From: a virus
Strand: one strand, 5' to 3'
DNA length: 25,285 nt
IMG/VR virus record: IMGVR_UViG_3300019458_000085
Coordinates: 1-25,285 of that record
Below the pieces are notes generated by a model. It saw nothing but the letters and a program-made list of their open reading frames with translations, had not been told where the DNA came from and did no database searches. Position numbers and translations under genes: made by a program. Shown here piece after piece: positions 20,246-25,285 of the stretch (position 1 is the stretch's first letter; each line of letters starts with the position of its first letter).

Positions 20246-20258
20246 GTTTAATAGATTA

Positions 20259-20600
20259 TTATTTTCTTTTCGCTTCTGTAATGATTCCTGGTAAATCATT
20301 AGCACGGAATTGAGTAAATCCTATGAGTTTATTATTTATAACCTCATAAAAGTTTACTGTACGGGAACCTATAGTAACTTTGCGTAAAGTTCCAGGCAAA
20401 ATCATCCTTATCCGACCTCCGAAGGAAGCGAGTTTTCCCCCAGCTTTTCCTCCGCAACTAGTCGGACAATCCATTGTAGGAATCCTAACGATTTCCTGTC
20501 TAGTAATGCCATCTTCAATCCATCCAATAGCCAAAAGCTCTTGGATTATTTGCTCTTTTATTTTTTTATTTGGCATGGACAATCCATTTTTATTATACAT
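20259..20600 (-). CDS. Hypothetical protein
   Basis: A 113-residue protein (a start at 20576 is possible). A helix (KIKEQIIQELLAIGW) is followed by a Gly/Cys-rich segment MDCPTSCGGKAGGK and a beta-rich C-terminal half (MILPGTLRKVTIGSRTVNFYEVINN). The first ATG overlaps the upstream stop. No family is recognised. Confidence 0.65.
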   Translation of the reverse strand: MYNKNGLSMPNKKIKEQIIQELLAIGWIEDGITRQEIVRIPTMDCPTSCGGKAGGKLASFGGRIRMILPGTLRKVTIGSRTVNFYEVINNKLIGFTQFRANDLPGIITEAKRK

Positions 20601-20748
20601 CTTCTGTTATTGCTATTTCCTGGTTATCTTGTAGAATGTTAGCTTTGCGCAACATATCATCAATCTCCATTACCATTTCGATGGAATCTGATTTCACTTT
20701 GATTTGGTCAACGATTTCGTTATTCACTATTAGCGAAATGTATTTCAT
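20593..20748 (-). CDS. 51-residue small protein
   Basis: GGAGG lies six bases before the ATG, the best ribosome site in this block. The frame MKYISLIVNNEIVDQIKVKS... is an acidic beta-alpha protein. Its TAA lies inside the start of the next gene (ATGTATAA). Function is unknown. Confidence 0.65.
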   Translation of the reverse strand: MKYISLIVNNEIVDQIKVKSDSIEMVMEIDDMLRKANILQDNQEIAITEDV

Positions 20749-20802
20749 TTTTTCCTCCATTTAATATTTTACTTGGTTTCCCAATTTCCGTTAATATCTT
20801 GT

Positions 20803-21273
20803 TCAGTCAAAAAGATCAAAAAAACAAGTGTAAATGGAATCTAAAACCCAAAGATAATCCTTATGATGAATTCCTGTAAGTCTTTCCCTAAAAACAACAT
20901 AATGTGCAAGTTCATGAAGTAAAACTCTAAGGTTAATATGATTGCACTGAATAACAATATTCTTACCAGCGCAATAACCTAAAACTAATCCACCAACATT
21001 AATATACTGATAAAGATGTGGATTTCTCTTGACTCCCAAAGATGAACAAATACGATTGCAAATTAGCTTAGCTTCTGTCAAATCCTTGGGATATATATGT
21101 TTGGAAAGTCTATTAGAATGCTTTGCTTCAATCTTTCTACATTCCCCATATTCTTTTTCGTTTTCATCCTTGTACTTTTTCAAGGCAACATAATCCCAAA
21201 TAGGAGGAAGCTTTACAATAGGTTTAGGAATTACTTTGAATTCAAAATTCCTAGTTTTCTTGTAAGTTTTCAT
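20803..21273 (-). CDS. SprT-like zinc metallopeptidase
   Basis: A 156-residue protein from MKTYKKTRNFEF. The frame is open to 21324, but that ATG lies in the P3 spacer upstream of the transcript start, so it cannot be used. HELAHYVVF, with a third ligand His in GIHHKDYLWVLD, gives the HExxH...H zinc site of SprT/WSS1-like proteases. The Cys-type zinc ribbon of full-length SprT is absent. Relatives cut proteins crosslinked to DNA. The target in a phage is unknown. First gene behind P3. Confidence 0.82.
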   Translation of the reverse strand: MKTYKKTRNFEFKVIPKPIVKLPPIWDYVALKKYKDENEKEYGECRKIEAKHSNRLSKHIYPKDLTEAKLICNRICSSLGVKRNPHLYQYINVGGLVLGYCAGKNIVIQCNHINLRVLLHELAHYVVFRERLTGIHHKDYLWVLDSIYTCFFDLFD

Positions 21274-21314
21274 CGGATACAATTTCCGGCCCAACTCAAA
21301 TTCTGATTCCGGAC

Positions 21315-21343
21315 AGTATACCATGCGCCTTCGATTCTGTCAA
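21315..21343 (-). promoter_or_regulatory. Promoter P3 upstream of the SprT-like gene
   Basis: On the minus strand, TTGACA (21338-21343), a 17-bp spacer ending ATGG, and TATACT (21315-21320). The first 13 bases TTGACAGAATCGA are identical to P1, and CCGG follows the -10 as in P1 and P4. Confidence 0.9.
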
Positions 21344-21386
21344 GTTTACACAAGTGCTTAAGGCGCCTAGACTTGCGATAATAAAG

Positions 21387-21605
21387 TTAAACCCAATAAA
21401 TAAATATGTTTTTGCGTTTTCTCCTAGCAGAATCACCATTCCAGAAGTTAATAAGTTCATAAATTTTCTTGGCATCGGCAAGATAAACCGTTTTCTTGCC
21501 TCTATGTTGAGTATTCCCATAATATTTCCAGTTATAAACTACTGGAACAAAGTGTTTTGGCCTAATAAGTTCATCTTCAAAGTAATATTCAAACGGTGCA
21601 TACAT
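21387..21605 (-). CDS. Small paralogous protein A (WKYYG...YWV)
   Basis: A 72-residue protein sharing FVPV-x-(Y/F)-x-WKYYG, (D/E)-AK-x-IYEL-(I/V)-N-x-WN and a terminal YWV with the protein at 22410-22658. The pair looks like a gene duplication about 1 kb apart. A mixed alpha/beta single domain is likely. Function is unknown. Last gene before P3. Confidence 0.7.
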   Translation of the reverse strand: MYAPFEYYFEDELIRPKHFVPVVYNWKYYGNTQHRGKKTVYLADAKKIYELINFWNGDSARRKRKNIFIYWV

Positions 21606-21615
21606 AATTTAAGTT

Positions 21616-21745
21616 TCACTCCATAACAATTTGGGCTAAATTTCCGTGTTTATCCTTACAATAGTCCTTGATGAAATGAAAGCCCTTATTCCTTCCAAAA
21701 GGGATTCCAGGTAAATTCCCCAAACAACTCAAATACTTCGTTCAT
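21616..21745 (-). pseudogene. Small gene broken by a one-base shift at GGGG
   Basis: ATG behind GAGG opens MNEVFELFG in frame 0, which then stops after 19 codons. The +1 frame continues from the GGGG run as NLPGIPFGRNKGFHFIKDY, then HGNLAQIVME and stop at 21616. Removing one G gives a clean 42-residue protein. This may be a mutation or sequence error at a homopolymer; programmed +1 shifting is less likely. Confidence 0.5.
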
Positions 21746-21746
21746 T

Positions 21747-21809
21747 TCAAATTTCCTCGGCACGTTTTTTTCGGCCGACTCTAATGAATTTTTGCCCCCT
21801 ATATTCCAT
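21747..21809 (-). CDS. Possible 20-residue basic micro-protein
   Basis: The frame MEYRGQKFIRVGRKKRAEEI stops one base before the next ATG. The open frame extends upstream without a start, so it may be the end of a degraded gene. Confidence 0.3.
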   Translation of the reverse strand: MEYRGQKFIRVGRKKRAEEI

Positions 21810-21827
21810 TTCTTTTTGTTTTATAAG

Positions 21828-21920
21828 TCTAGCAATTGTTTGACAGACCTAACATTTGATTTGTTTGCTAAACCCAACGTTTGTTAGTTCGACCTATCAA
21901 TTGTTTGTTGTGACTAGTGG
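21828..21920. repeat. Cluster of four degenerate short repeats
   Basis: CAATTGTTTG occurs at 21833-21842 and 21898-21907, with related units CATTTGATTTGTTTG (from 21853) and CGTTTGTTAG (from 21878) between them. Each unit is followed by GACCTA or a similar hexamer (21845-21850, 21891-21896, GACTAG after the last). The period is about 20-25 bp. No gene covers it. Iterons or a protein-binding array are possible. Confidence 0.5.
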
Positions 21921-21981
21921 CTAAAAATTAGCTATTTTCACTGTCATTTTGGCATATTCCATTTAAAGCGAATACTGCCCA

Positions 21982-22197
21982 TTAGGGCGCCTTTGGTCTA
22001 GTTTGCTCACGATAGACCATCCTGCCGTTCAGCTCGCAGCTCGGAGACAGATAGGCGCCTTCCTTTGGCATTTCGGGGAGCCTTAGCAGCTCTTCCAAGC
22101 TTCCTTGAATCTTCCCTTGGGAGTTCAAATGTGGCCATGGGCAGTAGCCATGGCGTACGTAGTAGGGGGAAGCAATGTCAAAATTTGATTTTTCCAT
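21982..22197 (-). CDS. Hypothetical small protein of the higher-GC region
   Basis: A 71-residue protein (MEKSNFDIASPYYVRHGYCP...). A central NSQGKIQGSLEELLRLPE resembles NGQLSIQGHLEELRKLTE of the 50-residue gene at 24777-24929, so the two may be distant paralogues. The GC content and codon use are higher than in genes to the left. The stop lies inside the palindrome GCCCTAATGGGC. Confidence 0.6.
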   Translation of the reverse strand: MEKSNFDIASPYYVRHGYCPWPHLNSQGKIQGSLEELLRLPEMPKEGAYLSPSCELNGRMVYREQTRPKAP

Positions 22198-22235
22198 TTA
22201 TTGGAAACCTGTACAAAAATTTGACATCGAATGGC

Positions 22236-22277
22236 AAAAAAATAGAAGAGAATTCCAGGAATCCCGAATTCTCCTCT
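22236..22277 (-). terminator. Strong rho-independent terminator
   Basis: On the minus strand, AGAGGAGAATTC pairs with GAATTCTCTTCT (12 bp, one G-U) around a 10-base loop, followed by A and seven T. It should end transcription coming from the gene at 22410-22658. Confidence 0.85.
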
Positions 22278-22285
22278 AACTATAG

Positions 22286-22315
22286 AAAAAATAAGGCCTA
22301 GCGGTTAATTCCGCT
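22286..22315 (-). terminator. Second hairpin with T run upstream of the strong terminator
   Basis: AGCGG-AATTAA-CCGCT, followed after eight bases (AGGCCTTA on the minus strand) by TTTTTT. It is weaker than the neighbour at 22236-22277 because of the spacing. Confidence 0.45.
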
Positions 22316-22321
22316 CGATTC

Positions 22322-22399
22322 GGTGCCATTTGGTGGCACCAAGGCAGTTGTGGACTGACCTCCGTTAATTCGGTTCGTTCGCTATCCTTTAGGGATAGC
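22322..22399. other. Two further perfect 7-bp hairpins
   Basis: GGTGCCA-TTTGG-TGGCACC (22322-22340) and GCTATCC-TTTAG-GGATAGC (22381-22399). Both have 5-base loops and no T run. With the two terminators they make four stem-loops in 160 bp just after the gene ending at 22410. Confidence 0.7.
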
Positions 22400-22409
22400 C
22401 TAGGCCGTT

Positions 22410-22658
22410 TTAGACCCAATACAAGTAAATGCCATCATTGTACTTGGATGAAATCCAATTCCAATAATTGACAAGTTCATAAATTTGTTTTGCGTTTTCA
22501 ATCCAAACCGTTATTGTCGCTTCACCTTGATATAAGGGGTTTTTCCCGTAATACTTCCAGTGAAAATTTACGGGAACAAAATTTTCCGGTATCTTTTTTG
22601 CGTTTTTATAAAATCTCTCAACTGGACATTCCCTGTAGAGTGATTCCTTGTCTTCCAT
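22410..22658 (-). CDS. Small paralogous protein B (WKYYG...YWV)
   Basis: 82 residues from MEDKESLYRECPVERFYKN; a TTG four codons earlier is possible. It shares FVPV-x-F-H-WKYYG, IENAKQIYELVNYWN and the terminal YLYWV with the protein at 21387-21605. Its context differs: it lies behind P4 and a heavily structured leader, and is followed by a hairpin series. Function is unknown. Confidence 0.68.
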   Translation of the reverse strand: MEDKESLYRECPVERFYKNAKKIPENFVPVNFHWKYYGKNPLYQGEATITVWIENAKQIYELVNYWNWISSKYNDGIYLYWV

Positions 22659-22670
22659 TTTTTGTCTCAA

Positions 22671-22909
22671 TTCTCAAGTCGTTCAGAGTTTAAAAATGCG
22701 CCCGAAAAATCTTTATGGATTTCCGGTTCTTGTTGGCACAAGCATGCGATTTGTTAGGGCTTGCCTTGCCCCTTTTTGTCCGCAACGTAGGCGCAAATCG
22801 TGAAAAGGGCTGAAGATACAAAATAATTTGTATTGGCCTCTTCAGTATCCGCTTCACGGATAGACGGGGAATGATTTAAATCATTCCCACGTTTCGGCCT
22901 GTGTTTATA
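22671..22909. other. Heavily structured 240-bp intergenic region
   Basis: It holds a perfect 22-bp palindrome with centre ATTTAAAT (22867-22888), ATCCG-CTTCA-CGGAT (22846-22860), and a nested stem CTGAAGA/TCTTCAG (22810-22845) enclosing ATACAAA/TTTGTAT. CGATTTG/CAAATCG pair over a longer distance around GGGC...GCCC. A GTG-initiated 55-codon basic frame exists on the minus strand but has no ribosome site. It looks like a structured RNA or regulatory region rather than a gene. Confidence 0.6.
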
Positions 22910-23209
22910 TTACGAAATTCGGGCCAACATCTGTTCCAGCTGCTTGACCTTGGCGATTTGCTTCTCCAGTCGGGCCCGGAGCTGTTCGGGGTTTTCGGAT
23001 GCCGTTCCTTCGCCTTCGTACTCGCCAGAAGCGTCTAATTCGACCTTGCGCTCTTGCAAGTACGTGAGCCGATCTTGCCACTCGCTCAGCATCCGTTCGT
23101 TTGCCGCAATCCGGTCTTGCGCCTCTTGAATGTGCGCAATCAATGCACTTCGGGAAAATCGCCTTCCACGTCGAGCGATGGTCTCGATCTTTTCCGTGAC
23201 TACTGACAT
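22910..23209 (-). CDS. Coiled-coil protein, first gene behind P4
   Basis: A 99-residue protein. A basic N-terminus (ARRGRRFSRS) is followed by a heptad helix at about 24-57 (AHIQEAQDRIAANERMLSEW), a Glu/Gly-rich break (GEYEGEGTASE), and a second helix at 72-98 (EQLRARLEKQIAKVKQLEQM). It is likely an antiparallel hairpin or dimer. The ribosome site AGAAAGGATCC sits directly on a leader hairpin. It has higher GC than most of the window. Function is unknown. Confidence 0.72.
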   Translation of the reverse strand: MSVVTEKIETIARRGRRFSRSALIAHIQEAQDRIAANERMLSEWQDRLTYLQERKVELDASGEYEGEGTASENPEQLRARLEKQIAKVKQLEQMLARIS

Positions 23210-23215
23210 GTGGAT

Positions 23216-23276
23216 CCTTTCTGGGCTTTTCGCCCTAAGTTGTTTATTTTCCTTTCTAAATTTTTGCCTAAGTTGT
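23216..23276 (-). repeat. Tandem leader repeat with hairpin before the ribosome site
   Basis: The 26-nt unit at 23216-23241 (minus strand AACTTAGGGCGAAAAGCCC, then AGAAAGG) is identical to 24551-24576. A diverged copy lies next to it at 23251-23276 (AACTTAGGCAAAAATTTAG, then AAAGG), lacking the stem. The GGGC-GAAAA-GCCC hairpin ends where the purine-rich ribosome site begins. Confidence 0.8.
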
Positions 23277-23356
23277 TATGTTTATGGTAGGTGCCTTATT
23301 TTGATTCCCGCACCTTGGGAATTTTTCCGCAAAGGGAATTCAAGTTAGTACCGGAG

Positions 23357-23385
23357 AGTATACCATCGGTCTACTGTCCGGTCAA
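23357..23385 (-). promoter_or_regulatory. Promoter P4 upstream of the coiled-coil gene
   Basis: On the minus strand, TTGACC (23380-23385), a 17-bp spacer ending ATGG, and TATACT (23357-23362), then CCGG. The leader to the ATG at 23209 is about 140 nt and carries the tandem leader repeat. Confidence 0.88.
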
Positions 23386-24240
23386 GCGTACTGTTAAGGT
23401 TTCTGAGTTCTCCCTGGTTTTGTTTAGTTTTGCGTTCAAAAAGGGTTAAGCATGTGCAATGCCAATGCCAAAATTTTCGTTAAGTGTAAGTCCTATAAAG
23501 ACTTAGAACGTTATAGAGTTCGCCTGAAAGGTCCAAATGCCTACGTTTTGTCATGGTTGAGTACACCTAACAAATGCTAGACCTAGCAAACTTCTTCATG
23601 TACATATTTGGGACTATACATAAAAGGTTTCAACTTAAAAGTTTATGTAAACCTATTTAAGGTGATGCCTAAATAGTTCATCCATCAATACATATAACAA
23701 ACCAATATAAATGGTAATAGAAGCACAAGATGGGAGAGGAGATTTTTAATTTATGGTAAGATGTTGTAAATAAAGGACTTATGACTTTCACCCTTTTCGC
23801 CATTTTTTGTCATAAACCCTTACCACATAAGCACTTATGACGTTTTGATTTAACCTTTTGGGCTGGTTAATTCACGTTCAAAACTAGGCAAAAAAGTAAT
23901 GGAATGGAGTATTTTCGTTACGATCTATTATATTGTGGGTATATTTTACATTAAATAGTAAAAAAGATGTGCAATTATAGGTGAATCCACATCGATTTTA
24001 GAGAACTGGCCTAAAACTTGCAAGGATGAAAAATCGTGCCAGGCCATTTTTGCTTCGTAAACCCTTACTACATCAAGACTTACAGCTTAACATTTCCGCA
24101 ATCTGCCGTTATTAACTTTTGGAAAAAGCACGGGCATTCTCCCGCCTCGAAGGCCCATCAAAGGCTCAATTTAATTTATTATGGCCGAAAAATATGTCAA
24201 GTCAAAAAAATTTGTAAAAACTTTGGGCAAATAATAGAGT
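23386..24240. other. About 0.85 kb without a convincing gene, dyad-rich
   Basis: Neither strand has a convincing gene; a 68-codon plus-strand frame from a GTG at 24036 looks non-protein-like. TTATGAC occurs twice with an inverted GTCATAA between (about 23777-23853), flanked by GGTAAG and CTTACC. A related block CCATTTTTG...GTAAACCCTTACTACAT recurs about 250 bp to the right (from about 24043) of CCATTTTTTG...ATAAACCCTTACCACAT (from about 23789). This could be a control or replication region. Confidence 0.5.
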
Positions 24241-24271
24241 AACATTGTAAAATGTTACATTTTGCAATGTT
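24241..24271. repeat. Inverted repeat, 14-bp arms
   Basis: AACATTGTAAAATG and CATTTTGCAATGTT pair with one G-U around a TTA loop. It is AT-rich and has no T run directly after it, so it is more likely a cruciform or protein-binding dyad than a terminator. Confidence 0.75.
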
Positions 24272-24279
24272 AAATCTAC

Positions 24280-24307
24280 AAAAAGTTTGAGCCGGCGATA
24301 AGCCGAC
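24280..24307 (-). terminator. Probable terminator after the gene at 24323-24544
   Basis: On the minus strand, GTCGGC-TTATC-GCCGGC (one G-U) is followed after six bases by TTTTT. It begins 16 bp after the stop codon. Confidence 0.45.
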
Positions 24308-24322
24308 CCTTTGTCGAATGTG

Positions 24323-24544
24323 CTAACCCAAATTGATTCTGCCTACAATTTCCTTGGCAAGAACCCCATAGAACCTCTCCGAGGTCTTCCATTCTGTGAG
24401 GGGCACGTTAGGTAGCATCCTTTTAATCGCTTCGAGTTCATGCCCATCGGCTTGAACCTCGAAAACGGTTTGCACTGGATGGTTTGCCTTTTCACCGACA
24501 TGCCATTCCGTGACATGTCCCTTGTTTGAGACAATGTACATCAT
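24323..24544 (-). CDS. Hypothetical small protein, last of the tiny-gene cluster
   Basis: A 73-residue protein (MMYIVSNKGHVTEWHVGEKA...), a compact beta-alpha pattern with a helix GHELEAIKRMLPNVPL. Two tandem ATGs follow AGAAAGGTCC, which sits directly on the GGGC-GAAAA-GCCC leader hairpin. No family is recognised. A probable terminator follows. Confidence 0.68.
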   Translation of the reverse strand: MMYIVSNKGHVTEWHVGEKANHPVQTVFEVQADGHELEAIKRMLPNVPLTEWKTSERFYGVLAKEIVGRINLG

Positions 24545-24550
24545 TTTGGA

Positions 24551-24576
24551 CCTTTCTGGGCTTTTCGCCCTAAGTT
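24551..24576 (-). repeat. Second exact copy of the leader hairpin unit
   Basis: 26 nt identical to 23216-23241, in the same place relative to the next gene's ATG: the hairpin GGGC-GAAAA-GCCC, then AGAAAGG, then the start codon. The surrounding genes are unrelated, so the leader itself has been duplicated or shuffled. Confidence 0.85.
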
Positions 24577-24609
24577 ATGGCTGTGGCATTATTTAAAGCA
24601 ACTAGAGGG

Positions 24610-24777
24610 TTAAACTTTTGCCGTAAGTCTAATCTCCGCATATCCTTCGGAAGCCTTTTCTTTGAAGGCTTTTAAGGCTTCCTTGAAACTTTCAAAATCT
24701 TCGACTGTTTCAAAGTCTTTTTGCCCAAATTTACGGAAGGAAACCGAAAAACGAACAAAATCGTTGATGTCAAACAT
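24610..24777 (-). CDS. 55-residue micro-protein
   Basis: The frame MFDINDFVRFSVSFRKFGQK... starts at a TAATG overlap with the gene before it. The second half is an amphipathic helix (FKEALKAFKEKASEGYAE). It looks like a small alpha/beta unit. Function is unknown. Confidence 0.58.
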   Translation of the reverse strand: MFDINDFVRFSVSFRKFGQKDFETVEDFESFKEALKAFKEKASEGYAEIRLTAKV

Positions 24778-24929
24778 TAGGACTCCTCTACAAGAAGGCC
24801 TTCCGAATCGATCCGGCCCGGACGGGGAGCGAAAATTTTCCAGGGCGACAGTATCAGCTCAGTGAGTTTTCGCAGTTCTTCCAAATGTCCTTGAATCGAC
24901 AGCTGGCCATTGATTTCCAGAGTGTACAT
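24777..24929 (-). CDS. 50-residue micro-protein
   Basis: The frame MYTLEINGQLSIQGHLEELR... is coupled by TAATG at both ends. NGQLSIQGHLEELRKLTE resembles part of the protein at 21982-22197. Function is unknown. Confidence 0.58.
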   Translation of the reverse strand: MYTLEINGQLSIQGHLEELRKLTELILSPWKIFAPRPGRIDSEGLLVEES

Positions 24930-25048
24930 TATTTCCTAAGTCCTTTCCGTACTTTAATTTGGAGTGCCTGAAACCGAACCTTCAGCTCTGCTATTCTCTT
25001 TTTGCTCTCCGAAACCTTAGCTATAAGCTCTTCGAAGTGCTTTTCCAT
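24929..25048 (-). CDS. 39-residue coiled-coil micro-protein
   Basis: The frame MEKHFEELIAKVSESKKRIA... is one amphipathic helix with hydrophobic heptads and a basic end (KVRKGLRK). It is coupled by TAATG at both ends. AAAGGACTTAGG at its 3' end supplies the ribosome site for the next gene. Confidence 0.58.
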   Translation of the reverse strand: MEKHFEELIAKVSESKKRIAELKVRFQALQIKVRKGLRK

Positions 25049-25215
25049 TAGATTGCCCCGTAAGCCGTCCTATTGAGTTCCCTTACGGCAAGCTGACGAA
25101 TACGGCCATAGGCGGACGGATGCGTCCAAATCCATCGAATGTGCGAAGAGACAGTTTTCGCTACCAAAGCCCAGTGAGACGTTAAACTGAGAAGGCGCAA
25201 AGAATTAGCTTTCAT
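25048..25215 (-). CDS. 55-residue micro-protein
   Basis: The frame MKANSLRLLSLTSHWALVAK... is basic and rich in Trp, Arg and Ser. The ribosome site is AAGGAAAAGG just before the ATG. Its stop overlaps the next ATG (TAATG), making four coupled micro-genes in a row. Function is unknown. Confidence 0.55.
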   Translation of the reverse strand: MKANSLRLLSLTSHWALVAKTVSSHIRWIWTHPSAYGRIRQLAVRELNRTAYGAI

Positions 25216-25227
25216 CCTTTTCCTTTC

Positions 25228-25285
25228 TTACCTTCCGAATCTGGAAATCCGAGGAAAACAAGCTTCGACTTGTTTCGGCGACAGG
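25228..25285 (-). CDS. Possible 3' end of a further small gene
   Basis: A frame open from the window edge ends LSPKQVEACFPRISRFGR before TAA. It stops 12 bp before the next ATG, in line with the spacing of this cluster. Only 18 codons are visible. Confidence 0.35.
   Translation of the reverse strand, partial: LSPKQVEACFPRISRFGR

Noticed and set aside
21273-21324. A longer SprT-like protein starting at 21324
   Set aside because: That start codon lies in the P3 spacer, upstream of the -10 and of any transcript made from P3.
22712-22850. A GTG-initiated basic frame on the minus strand
   Set aside because: There is no ribosome site, the composition is low-quality, and the DNA is better explained by nested hairpins.
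24036-24242. A plus-strand 68-codon frame from GTG with AAGGATG upstream
   Set aside because: The protein composition is not convincing, it stands alone on the plus strand, and it lies over repeat-like blocks of the non-coding region.
1-25285. CRISPR array or insertion sequence
   Set aside because: No regularly spaced identical repeats and no transposase-like protein were seen on either strand.

Overview
The window looks like part of a large, AT-rich, tailed-phage-type genome. Almost every gene lies on the minus strand, is very small, and overlaps or abuts its neighbour (ATGA, TAATG and similar junctions). The few recognisable products are typical of large phages: a DRB0094-family RNA ligase carrying an intein, a family-4 uracil-DNA glycosylase, a cytidine/dCMP-deaminase fold, a MoxR/CobS-like AAA+ ATPase with a VWA-metallopeptidase partner, a SprT-like protease, a calcineurin-like phosphoesterase, a tandem DUF2829 (Tad2-like) protein, a tRNA, and a free-standing HNH homing endonuclease, which is the only convincing plus-strand gene. 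No structural or packaging genes are seen. The host cannot be named, but the promoters are near-consensus sigma70, so a bacterial host polymerase is expected to read them.

Layout, in the direction of transcription (right to left). At 25.3-24.3 kb is a coupled cluster of tiny early-type genes of higher GC. At 24.3-23.4 kb is about 0.9 kb of gene-free, dyad-rich DNA. Promoter P4 (23.37 kb) opens a structured leader, a coiled-coil protein, a strongly folded intergenic stretch, and a run of hairpins and terminators (22.2-22.4 kb). An array of short repeats follows at 21.83-21.92 kb. P3 (21.33 kb) opens the SprT/phosphoesterase block. The HNH gene interrupts the series at 18.6-19.1 kb on the other strand. 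P2 (16.44 kb) drives a tRNA with anticodon UAA and a long series of small genes. P1 (4.87 kb) drives a newly recognised TTG-start zinc-ribbon gene and then the AAA+/VWA trio.

The most unusual signal is a shared C-terminal hexapeptide, G-[IL]-Y-[YFH]-x-x-stop, or a close variant, on twelve otherwise dissimilar small proteins. Most of these are Cys-rich zinc-ribbon proteins and some are SH3/KOW-like. Synonymous codons vary within the tail, so selection appears to act on the peptide. It could be a docking tag or degron; its function is unknown.

Other notable points are an intein exactly inside catalytic motif I of the RNA ligase, a 76-nt tRNA-like cloverleaf hidden under the apparent 5' end of a gene, and a kinase-like gene split by a -1 shift at two in-phase A7 heptamers. 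There are also several broken small genes, four near-identical promoters, and a hairpin fused directly to the Shine-Dalgarno sequence in at least three leaders. About fifteen micro-genes of 20-57 codons, some starting with TTG or GTG, were found by reading the gaps.
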